This document shows positions 20,292-29,804 of a DNA stretch of 64,000 nucleotides, in pieces. A program made the position numbers and the translations under genes. The notes under the pieces are model-generated. The model ran no database searches and was not told the DNA's origin. It saw nothing but the letters and a program-made list of their open reading frames with translations. Source of the DNA: Paramacrobiotus metropolitanus (lineage: Eukaryota; Tardigrada; Eutardigrada; Parachela; Macrobiotidae); NCBI RefSeq assembly GCF_019649055.1, contig NW_026570345.1, positions 1 through 64,000 of the forward strand, read 5' to 3'. How positions within the stretch are numbered: the first letter of the stretch is position 1; the number at the start of each line of letters is the position of its first letter.

Positions 20292-21417
20292 TAGCTTTTA
20301 TGTTACGCTTCCGTCGGATGCCTGTATGCAGCAGTTTCCCAAGAATAATGCAGCTGAATGGACAACTAAGCTAAAAAGCGTTTTATCCCTACCGGGACAA
20401 TGGGAAACTGCATTGGTGGAAATACAGTATCCTTATTCAGTGTATAATTTACCTAACCCCAAACATTGCACGTAGACCAAATTACATCCATGGACAGCAT
20501 CGATGTTTTTGTTATGGAGCGCGACACAATTACAGTACCTGCAGGTAGCTATGAGAAAAGTGGCATCATTGATTTTATTAACGGTAGAGTACCGCGGTTA
20601 AAGTCATTTCGCGATTCGTCAGTGGAAAAGAGGCTTTTCAACTCAAACTATTAAAAACGCAACCCAAACTCAAAGTAAAGTTTCCTAGCGTGCGGATTTT
20701 TCTGGATTTTCCTCCCTTCTCCTTGCATCTATCACGTATGCTGGGATTCAAAGAACGACGATTTTCTGCAGCCCATTCCGAACAGTATGAACCTTTTTTG
20801 ATGGAAAAAACAAATTTTGCGTCTGCAAGTACAACACTGTCGGATCAGTTGAAGGCCCTGGCAGAGCTGCAGCTCCTGGAGACGTCAATAATACTGGCCG
20901 CCGATAAACTCGTGAATACGCACATTGGGAACCAGTTAATTTTTGTGTACTGTCATGTTGTGTATGTATAATGATTCATAAATATGTTAACTCTTGGTGA
21001 ATGCTTACGCAACAGTGCATATATAAAGGAAGCGGTCTGCGCAGCGCTCCTCAGGGAGAGCCTTAACATCTCCTAACATCTCTTGAATAAAGTACCGGCA
21101 GTTCATGTGTCCGTGTTGTACGTAATACACACACACATACATATATCCGGTATATCAGTACTGCAACAATTGTGACTACGTATTGTGGGCGATGAAACTA
21201 TGCAGATTTTGCGGGCTTTCCCTATTAAAGCAAGTGTTCCGCGCTTCGAAATTGTTTCGGAAATGTTCGGGGATCCACATTATCTACCTGTTTTATACTA
21301 ACGACTGACACAATCGACATCAACATTGCAACTGATATGGGGGAACCGGCAATTTTTCAGACTGGAAAGTCAATGGTAAAGCTGCACTTCCGGCCCGTTC
21401 AGTATTACTATCGCTAA
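20281..21417 (+). pseudogene. Polinton conserved virion-associated protein (FYVTLPS family), split by a solo LTR
   Basis: It begins at the ATG at 20281 with MAHNSFYVTLPSDACMQQF and the phrase WETALVEIQYPYS, matching a conserved protein that accompanies Polinton/Maverick capsid genes in many animals. Frameshifts near 20470 and 20655 follow. It then continues with ITVPAGSYEKSGIIDFI, RMLGFKERRF and FVYC. There it is interrupted by a 207-bp solo LTR (20951-21157) and resumes with IVGDET, DPHYLPVLY, GEPAIFQTGKSMVKLHFRP, stopping at 21417. The domain order is intact, so the insertion and frameshifts came later. Its role is presumably structural (penton or minor capsid); this is family inference, not visible in the sequence. 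Confidence 0.65.
20951..21157. repeat. Solo LTR with 4-bp target duplication
   Basis: A 207-bp insert begins TGTCATG and ends TATATCA (TG...CA) and is flanked on both sides by GTAC (20947-20950 and 21158-21161). It holds a TATA box (CATATATAAAGG, about 21020) and a polyadenylation signal (GAATAAAG, about 21085), in that order on the plus strand, as in a short LTR. It interrupts the virion gene around it. No internal retrotransposon sequence is present, so it is a solo LTR, perhaps of copia type. Confidence 0.75.
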
Positions 21418-21438
21418 AAAATTCCCGTTATCCTCTTT

Positions 21439-21887
21439 GAACCGTCACCATCGTTCTATCCGAATTTATTTGCTGGGACCGCCACGGGTGCCGGTAGCCA
21501 GCACGGCTATGGAACCGTCTTGACACGGTATCGCGGAATTTTAATGCAGAATGGTAGTGCTTTTATGCTGCCCGATTTTCTACGCGCAATGCTCAGTAAA
21601 TTAGCGCATTTTGCGGCTCCGGTTATTAAAGCTGCCGCGCCCCATGCTAGAGCAGCTATGGAAGCAGCAAGGCCTCACCTACGCGACGCGCAACAACAGT
21701 TCTTAATGAGTCGTCCAAGAAAGTAGGAGAAAAAATTTCGGAAACACTCACATCGCAACCTCAACAGCAAGGAGGCATAAAACGGCTTAAGCAGCAGCAC
21801 AAGAAGACGAAGAAGTTTAAGAGACATTCCATACGATTGAAACGGCTTAAACGGATTCCCCCGAGAGAATTAGAGGACGCATTTTAA
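21439..21887 (+). pseudogene. Polinton basic core/minor capsid protein, one frameshift
   Basis: The frame carries PNLFAGTATGAGSQHGYGTV and a hydrophobic run LRAMLSKLAHFAAPVIKAAAP, the pattern of the adenovirus pX/pVI-like minor protein of Polintons, which has a Tyr/Gly-rich head followed by an amphipathic helix. A one-base shift near 21725 leads into a very basic tail rich in KRLK and KKTKK motifs, ending at 21887, one base before the ATG of the capsid gene. A basic tail suits DNA condensation in the virion. The start is uncertain: no ATG lies at the head of the frame. The family call is from composition and position, so it is moderate. Confidence 0.5.
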
Positions 21888-21888
21888 A

Positions 21889-22765
21889 ATGGCTTATATT
21901 TCGGAAGGAAGCGTACCAGCTATGCAGGTTGAGTCGGATTTATTTTCCGTTCCAGCCACTCTTGCGGATTTTGTGCGGACAGAAGAACGCATGCTACCGA
22001 CCTCAGGCCAAAGAGAAGAAATTAATTAGGAAGAAATTTCTTTTTACATCCCACCATCAACGTCAGCGTTGCTAGTGCTACCAGAAATTACACTAGAAAT
22101 GGATACTGCAATCAAAAAGCAAATCGCAGGACTCGGGGGGCCACGCGTGTTGAACCACGGATCTGGTTGCACCAGTCAACCTGATAGCGCATTCGATATT
22201 CAGCTCGGTAGAGGTACATACACAGCTCGGTAGAGGTAAATATGTATGCGCGTCAATGACATTGGCACCATTCAGAGTACGGTGTTGGCCAATTTACATA
22301 TTGGAGCAGGAATGTGTTTTTGTGAGATTTGTGAAGAGCTCGAGCTTTCATGGGCTGCGCCGAGGTAATTCGTTAACTTAGAACATTTCAACCTCAACTA
22401 TGTAGTGTCGAAGTCGAGCGACAATCGTATCCTGCTCAAGCCTACCGACCAAATTTCGCCACGGGTGATTATTTACAATCATATGACGGTCTGTTGGAAG
22501 CGCTTGGCCGCTTGCACGCACCGGACGGGGCGCTGCCATTTGACCGTAGAGCATTTGCGGAAGGCTTTGCTATTTGGGGATTCGACCTGACGCTTTAACG
22601 GACTGGCCGGGGCCAATGAGCACCGTGCGCCAGGGAAATCTGTCGAACTGTCTGCAGTTTGCCGCCCAATTAACTGAACTAATTATGGCGATAACGATGG
22701 TGGTGTGGGATAATATCATTGAAATTAATTCCCATCGCCAGTTGAATGCGGATTTTACTTCATAA
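21889..22765 (+). pseudogene. Polinton major capsid protein-like gene, internally deleted
   Basis: It starts at the ATG at 21889 with MAYISEGSVPAMQVESDLF, matching the usual N-terminus of the Polinton major capsid protein family (animal proteins annotated as F54H12.2-like). After about 45 codons there is a TAG (about 22027) and the frame decays. A short direct duplication of CAGCTCGGTAGAGGTA (about 22200-22240) marks further damage. The C-terminal end is clear again from about 22455: GDYLQSYDGLLEALGRLH, AFAEGFAIWGFDLTL, then VWDNIIEINSHRQLNADF. The middle of the jelly-roll domains (more than half the usual gene of roughly 450-500 codons) is missing. The order after the pX-like gene and before the protease fits a Polinton capsid block. 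Confidence 0.65.
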
Positions 22766-22896
22766 AAACAAAACGTAAGTGCGTGTAAGATTTAGCACAA
22801 AACTGTTGTTGCTTGAGCGGTACGCTCCAGGGTCGCAAGCGGGGATGGGCACGCCGTCGGCCCCTGATGACGCTGAAGCTAAACGTGACGGATGTG

Positions 22897-22948
22897 GTAA
22901 ACAATGGGCGGCCGGAGCGCTTCGCGCTCTCGGTCGTCCGTTGTTTAC
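22897..22948. repeat. Large imperfect hairpin upstream of the Polinton protease
   Basis: Inverted arms of 24 and 25 nt surround a TTC loop (22921-22923). The outer ends GTAAACAA/TTGTTTAC and inner ends GAGCGC/GCGCTC are perfect, with four mismatches or bulges between. It lies in the non-coding gap between the capsid and protease genes. Confidence 0.7.
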
Positions 22949-23005
22949 AGGACAAAATCAAAAAAGCATTTTTAAATTTGATGTGATATGTGGACTGGCA
23001 CTGCA

Positions 23006-23523
23006 ATGGACTCCGCTGAAATTAGCCATGTGTTACGTTCAAGTGCCGTGGCGCGAGACGTTTTGATTGGAGTTTTTGCTGCGCACATGTTACCGTCGTC
23101 GCTGCCAGCCAAGCTGCCATGGTAATGCGTTGTCAATATTCACGAAGCTGCGAAACCTGGCTCACATTGCCTGGCGTTCTACCAGGCTATACCGGGACAG
23201 CTGGAATATAGACTCTTTTGGACAAGAACCGCATTACTACGGCCGCCACATTGAAAATTTTTGCATGAACGTGGCATAATTATTTCGCAAGCGCATCGCT
23301 TACAAATGGAATGGAGTACCGTTTGCGGACGGTACTGCTGCTTTTTTATTCTTAAACGATGCTCCGGCGAATCATTCACTTCTCTTATTCATTAATTCAC
23401 CAATAGGAAAACTTCGAATGATCGAATGGTTTGCGCTTATGGTATTTATTATTTCAATTTGAAAACTGTAGTCCGTGATAACTCTCTGCTTATACAGTCT
23501 GTTTTCCGTCAGTTATTGCAATA
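23006..23523 (+). pseudogene. Adenain-like cysteine protease of the Polinton
   Basis: It starts at the ATG at 23006 (MDSAEISHVL). Family landmarks of the adenovirus-type maturation protease appear in order: IGVFAAHMLPSSLP, a histidine in GSHCLAFY (usually HWVA), the aspartate phrase DSFGQEP, then a glutamine-containing LQMEWSTVCGRYCCFF with the catalytic Cys motif CGxYC, and a closing SND phrase. Breaks are a TAA after LPW (about 23123), a frameshift near 23210, a TAA near 23278 with another shift, and a TAA near 23393. It would process capsid proteins in an active element. It sits between capsid and polymerase genes, consistent with a Polinton. Confidence 0.7.
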
Positions 23524-23906
23524 AAGTCACGTCATCAACGCCCGCTTTTTTACGTACTGTTTGTATAATAGTATAAATAATTTGCTGTCCACCAAAGTAT
23601 TTCGTTACCCCAGCGTGACGTTGCGCTGCATCCGTTTTGATGCAAATAAAATACTTTGTCAGTGGGTAACTTACAGATACAATAGGTTTTTCATCTTATT
23701 ACGCAGCGAAAATTGGCGAATCCTGGTTTTGTTCTGGTCAGAGAATGGTTTACCATATTTTTGTAGACATTAAGTGGTATACGCTTAATGGGAAGCCAAT
23801 TATTACGTCACTTGCAATAAATTCTGTCGCATTTTATTGCCTTTATTATACCACATTTGCGCTAGCACCAAACAATTACATTGTTAATAAATAAGGCATT
23901 TTTTCT
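23524..23906. other. Gene-free AT-rich gap
   Basis: No convincing coding frame, repeat or structural RNA was seen. An open frame at 23561-23773 has no recognisable pattern. Confidence 0.3.
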
Positions 23907-23926
23907 TTGGATACTGATGCTCTGTT

Positions 23927-24540
23927 CGGTAAAGCTTTCTCAGAGTTAGAAGAGCAGTTAGGTCGAGCGTTTAAAAATAATGTCCGCTATGTTAGCGATC
24001 CTGCCGATGTTGTTTTCTATGCAAAAAAGGGACAAAATCGTCTCATTCTTCAACAACTACTAAAATCGGATGTCATTAATCTTGATACACTTGGCTGTCC
24101 GCGTTTTGCTGCTTTAAGTAACGACAAGTGCTACAGTCCTAACAACGCTCAAGCTTACTATAACTGGATGCTGGACAACTATCTAAAAAGTCGGACGAAA
24201 TGCCAGCTTTGCCGTATGCCGATTCCTGAAGACAGAGCTCCTCACCATCGACGCCAACGACACTGCCGCAAATCAAGACCTGATCAGAATTCCTACTGGG
24301 GTATGCGCTAACATAATTCGCTTTTTTACAAAGATTTCGAAGGGGTTTATTTTATTGCAGATAACCAAGAAAACAGATGTTGCATCCGCTGCGGGGCTGT
24401 GTTACCCTCGAACGTTGATTCCGCCTAAGAAAAACGCGTTGCAAATATTATCACACCCACGAAGTGTTACCGAATGAGTCATCAGATTTTGTTGGCCGTT
24501 GTAACTATAAAATGTTGTACGGAATTTTGCTTCCACATAC
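23927..24540 (+). pseudogene. Hypothetical Polinton-region protein with Cys/His clusters
   Basis: The frame around 23907-24311 encodes an acidic-to-mixed protein with a zinc-finger-like cluster: CQLCRMPIPEDRAPHH followed by a Cys/Arg-rich stretch. A different frame then continues from about 24325 with FEGVYFIADNQENRCCIRCG, another CxxC pair, to about 24540. I do not recognise it. Position between protease and polymerase suggests an accessory virion or DNA-binding protein, or an N-terminal part of the polymerase polyprotein. There is no ATG near the frame start; the first codons were read from a non-ATG. It is decayed like its neighbours. Confidence 0.35.
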
Positions 24541-24610
24541 GAATAAGCTGCTTATATGATGCTGCATTTGTTCGAATAACAAAGTGCTGCTCTCAGATTT
24601 TTTCTTCACC

Positions 24611-27600
24611 ATGGCACGAATTCCTGATCCGTCAGCACCGTTAGCTGCCCTTGAGACCGACGCGGAAACCGAATTTGCAGATAGTGCTCTTTTTAATCAT
24701 AACTACGCGCTTTCTTGATCATAATTATTATGCAGCCCCGGCTGGTGCACATGTGCAGTAATTAAGAAGAGCTTGATCCAGGTTTGTATGATATTAAAGA
24801 ACATTATGAGTTGGAAAAAACCGGAGCCAAATATTGGAAAAAGTTTTCAGTTTTATTTGAGGCTTATAAGTGTCAGATAAACGGTTTTGTAAATTTGACG
24901 TTCAAGTACGCAGTGAAGACCGTAACTCTGTTGTTGAAATATATTCTCGAAACGGTGATCTCTGTTGTTGAAATATGTTCTCGAAACGGTGATTTCCAAA
25001 ATTTCTGCGCACAACTTGGTGAGAATCCGCGTATACCAGGCCGCATTGCAGTACTCAACTTGGATGCCACCTATTCAACGCGATCAACTGACTATCGAGC
25101 GATGGATGACAACAATCAAAAGAATTTTGAATTTGAACCAAGCGTTTTCATTGGACGAATCTTTTAAGCTGTCATTGCAGTATACAGATACACCAATTGG
25201 CTCATGCAGAAAAAACGTCTCCCGGTTGTTGCGGCAAATTTTGGACAGAAAACGGTGCGTCACTCAGATTCGAAACTCGGACAGTTTATGTATGGCTAGA
25301 GCAATTGTGGTCGCTAAACCGCATGCGGATGGCGATAAAGAATTTTATACAAAGCTCTACCAAACCAAGAAACTGCAGGATGCAAAAACCAAAGAATTGC
25401 TGCGAGCCGCCCGGTTGCCAAATAGAGAATACAGCTTGGAAGACATTCCTCGGTTTGAAGAAGTTTTGCCGATTTATCAGATTATTGAAGTATCTGGCGA
25501 TGATGGAAACTCAGTTGTCTACTATGGTGCGTATGCTAAGAAGCAGCTTATTTTGCTTCATCATGACCGGCATTTTGATGTTCTGACATCTTTGCCTGCC
25601 CACTTTGGGCATCACTACTACTGCTACCGTTGCATGAAAGGCTACAATCATCGAGAAGACCACCGGTGTGAGTATAAATGTTACCAATGTCTGTCTGCGG
25701 TATGCAAGATGCAAAAAGATTCAAAATTTCATTATTCGGACAGTAATCGCGACTTTTATGGCCAAGAATATTTTAAAGGCACGAGTCAGGAACCAGTCCA
25801 ATCTGTTCGAAGTATTTTGTATGTGGAACAAGCAAATCTTTCGTTTCTCTTGTGAGAATTCAAATGCGGACTAATTACGACGCACCTCAAGATACCCAAT
25901 GAGATGCTAACAACAGCGATGACGACAAAAACGAACCGGAAATTGAACTGGATATTTACGATCAGCAACATCGTTGTGGGGAAGTAAATTGCGCGACCTG
26001 TTCACATGCCGGAAGAAAACCATGTCTGCTGTATGCAGCTCATCGAATTAACGAATTAACGAATTAAAGCAAAACATCTAAATGAAAAATTTGCTTACTT
26101 CGACCTCGAAACCTATCAAAATGATACAGGTGAATTCCGAGTGAATCTAGCAGTCATCGCCACCAAGGATGAGAGGTTTGTGCTCCCTGAGGATGGAAAC
26201 ATAAATGGTGACGTCGCAAGTGCTCTTGGGGATTTCATTTTCAGCGAACGTTTTCAGGGATACGCTTTTATTGCGCATAATTTGAACGTAAAAAACATCA
26301 AAATTAACAGCAGCAGCAGCTCATTTTTAACCGATTGATATGTTTTTGTTTCAGGGGTTTGAGGGGTATCTTCTGTTAAACTATTTAGTGAAAAATGGCG
26401 TTATTTCACACCCATTGATTTTCAGTGGTAGTAAAATTATGCAAATGGATTTTAGCAAACTCAAAATTAAATTTCGAGATTCCATGAACTACGAGCCACC
26501 GTCACCAAAGAATTTCGCGAGGGCGTTTGGTTTGCAAGAAACTAAAAGAGATTTTCCACACAAGCTAAATGAACCCGAAAATTGGAACAAGATCATCCCT
26601 TGGCTAGATCGGCATGACTACGGTTACCAATCCATGAAAAGATGCGAGCGCAAACGTTTCATAAAATGGCTTCGCAAGGAACGACGCCGTCATCACAATC
26701 AGTTTGATTTTAATGCACACTTCATCAAGTTTGTCCAATTTTTATTTATTATAATATTTTCGCCATATTCAGTTATTTTGCAGGTACTGTTCCCAGGACG
26801 TTCTCGTACTACAACAAGCATGTGGGACATTTCGAATGCTTTTTCAACAAGTATCTGGTGGATTGTGCCCATTTGCTTCTGGCCTTACAACGAGCTATTT
26901 TTGGAGAGGGCAAATGCTAAAGGAGAACCAAATTGCTTTAATCGGTCCACCAGGACAAGGAACAAAATCATCTGCAAAAGCAGAACGTTGGCTACGATCG
27001 ATAGAATTGGATAACGATTCAAAACTGGAAAGAGAATTTCGAATCGAACACTGGACCGTTGATGGTTTTCATTCAGAAACCAAAACGGTCTACGAATTTT
27101 TAGGTCTGTCACATGATATTACGTTTTATTAGTTGTGACGTTTTACATTTAACGAAACATTATATCTGTCTTTAGGATATATGTGGCACGGCTGCGGCGA
27201 CTGTACCACGAAAAGCACAATGCACTCGTTTATTGGTAAACCAATGGAAGAAGTTAAGAAAGCGTCTGTTTTGCGGCTTGATGCAATGAAAACTTTGGGA
27301 TACACGCTTGTATCGATTTTGGATCACGGTTACGACATAAGATTTGCAGCTGACAGTGAGTTTCGAAAGCTAACTGAGCTCGCCAACGTCGGGAAGCCGC
27401 TGCATCCGCCGGACACTTTTACTGGCGGCCGAACAAATGCAGTAAAACTTTACCACAAATGCGGACCAGGGGAGAAAATTTTTTCGCTTGACGTTATTAG
27501 CGAATATCCATACATCAACAAAAATTTGCCATATACATTCGGGTTTTGGTTCGTTAGAGATAGCATTTTCTATATTCACAAAGACGAACTGCCTGACCCA

Positions 27601-28060
27601 CCAACGGGAACTTGCCTCGGCGACTTGTCATCATCGTTGGAACCTAACGAGCACATAGAAGAATTTTTGGCGCTTGGTAAATCATTTACTACCAATATTT
27701 AATGATTCTTGAGTACTATACATGCGTATTACTTTACTTTATAGGAACCAAAAGCTAAGCAAATCGTACTAACACTGGTCACGAAACAATAAAAGTGAAA
27801 GGATTTACGTTAACGCGCCAGGCTAGAAAACAACTGAATCTGGAAAGCTTGAAAGAATTGCTACTGGAAAGCCTTGCACCGCAGGATGAATTAAGCGATA
27901 TTATTCGTTAACTATCCCTTCAACATAACGCGGAATAAGCGCAAGTTGGAGGTTCTGTCTACGGAAATGAATAAGCGCTCCAGACTTGCCTACTCAAAAC
28001 GTCGAATTGTCGACACCGAGGTTCAATCTCGTCCCTGGGGTGATGTTTACGGAGAATAGG
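24611..28060 (+). pseudogene. Polinton protein-primed DNA polymerase B, intron-bearing and internally deleted
   Basis: An ATG at 24611 opens a damaged N-terminus. From about 25080 the frame carries DSLCMARAIVVAKPH, LPAHFGHHYYCYRC and a following Cys/His cluster, then an exonuclease domain with FDLETYQND (Exo I, about 26100) and AHNLN/GFEGYLL (Exo II, about 26280 and 26355; the usual Asp is Glu). Later come YCSQDVLVLQQ (about 26785), YEFLG/YMWHGCGDC and FTGGRTNAVKLYHK, and motif A as FSLDVISEYPY (about 27485). Motifs B and C are missing: sequence jumps near 27700 to C-terminal phrases VKGFTLTRQ (about 27800) and SKRRIVDTE (about 27995). Three short GT-AG introns fit the frame: 26288-26354, 26729-26783, 27104-27175. 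A 34-bp tandem duplication near 24925-24993 shifts the frame. Stops are present. Confidence 0.8.
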
Positions 28061-28942
28061 CCTTCAATTTCCAGTACCGTACAGTTGTTAATAACAGTTT
28101 TAATATTATGGCTAATTTTAGAAAATGCTTCCAGCAATATTATTAGAATCAGCATGATGGCAATGCAGGAGCCAATTGCTGCCTCGCAGAAGTTCTTTTT
28201 GCACACAATGCGAGCCATCTTAGCAAAACTATGTTCTGGTAATGGGTTTGTTTTCTTTGCAGATTGTGTCTTTAATAGTTACTTCAATAGAAAAGTTACA
28301 ATAAACATCGCAACTAAACTCTAGTTGAAGATGTGTGAATAAATGCGCATACCAATAAGTTCCATGCAAATTGCGTTGAATCTATAATTGTACAGTATAT
28401 ACAGTGTACAGTGTACGAACTTACTGATTCATTAAGTAGAACTGGGAACTATAGTTATAAAGTCTAACCGGCAGTGCCGCTCCACGCGGTGAAGGAATAT
28501 AAACAACCTGTGCACTTCTATACAGTATACATATGTAGTAATCATATGCTCAGTTGTGCTGAATCATATGCTGCAGTTGGGAGCTGTAGGTATAAATTGC
28601 AACCAGGAATTGATACTGGAAAGTCCAGCCCCCCACTCCAGTTTATGACGTAACCGACGCCATTTTTAAATAACTGATGAGTCATATCTACTTATGTAGT
28701 ATTGATTTACTACTAAATCAGTTGCGTTATAAAAGTTTAGCAATCGCGTCGTTTCTCGCTTTCTATAGCGTAGCCGCTATTTAGCATTGCTCAGCTTCTT
28801 CGGTAGGCAGAATCCCGTTAATTCTGTTCTACGGCGTAAACCCTCCCAAATTCCCGCTGTATAATATGGCGAACGGCAAAAGCTGAAATCTGAGCGCGAG
28901 TCACTTGGAGCATACCCTCACCACTCCACTCGCCAGACCACG
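28061..28942. other. Gene-free region upstream of the MITE
   Basis: No convincing gene. It contains short AT-rich stretches with repeated ACAGTGTAC-like and CATATG motifs (about 28390-28570). An open frame at 27986-28324 is a shadow of the polymerase C-terminus. No Polinton terminal inverted repeat was identified. Confidence 0.35.
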
Positions 28943-28950
28943 TACTGAAC

Positions 28951-29493
28951 CAGAGGTTGCCCATCTCCATTTTATTATGGGAATGGATCCCATTTTTCCC
29001 CATTTACCATTTTTCCATACTAAAATGGTATGGATGGGGAAACTGTATTTATGGATGGAGATGGATGGGAAAAACGAAGAAATGGGCGGAAATGGGAAAT
29101 TTAGAAAGTAGGGCAAAAATGACGAATTAATACATTTCTACAACTATTTTGGTTGGCAAAATTCATAAAAATCCCCGAAACCTTCGCGCTTCGCGCGAAG
29201 ATTTACGAAGGTCGTAATATTTTACACGTTAGGATCGAGAAAATTTTGGCAAAAACAGCGCTGAATTCTCGCTTTCCGTGAATAGCTGACTGCCAACGAG
29301 GTATTTCGTAAGCCGGCGTCAAGCAAGGTTTTGGTTGTACGTTGTAATTTTATTTTTAAAAAATGGGGCGCTGAAATGGGGATGGAAGGAAATGGGTCTG
29401 ATCCAAAAATTATGGAACGGAGATGGGTGGGAAAAATTGTAAGAAAATGGGGTATGGATGGGATATGGAAAAAGCAGAAATGGGCAACCTCTG
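28951..29493. mobile_element. hAT-type MITE, 543 bp
   Basis: The element starts CAGAGGTTGCCCATCTC and ends with the inverted copy GAAATGGGCAACCTCTG; the outer 14 bp are identical. It is flanked by a perfect 8-bp direct duplication TACTGAAC (28943-28950 and 29494-29501). Eight-bp target sites and CAG-type termini are the hallmark of hAT transposons. The interior is non-coding, rich in ATGGGGATGG-like runs in both orientations, with no transposase, so it is a non-autonomous miniature element. It lies about 300 bp upstream of the BTB-kelch start codon. Confidence 0.85.
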
Positions 29494-29804
29494 TACTGAA
29501 CTATACATGGCGGTGGTCAGCCTTTAAAATGGAGAATTTTCCAACCAATCGGCTGACAAACTACCGTGACGTCACAATGAGGAAAAACCCAAACACACTG
29601 AACCGCACAGGCGCACACTCACTGCACACGTGAAGCTGCGAGCTCTCCACGTCCGGGTGAATTTGATTTCTTACTTATTCTGTGAATAACTAAGGCAGAA
29701 GCTCAACGTTTCACCGTGCTCAGTTCTCAGTGCTTTCTTCCGTCTTGATTGCTTCGTTAAACTGAATCCCCGCCGTCTTCGTGCCCGCTAGCAACGAACG
29801 GAGA

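Noticed and set aside
29331..29633. Plus-strand frame inside the MITE
   Set aside because: Formed by ATGGGGATGG runs that cross the transposon end; not a gene.
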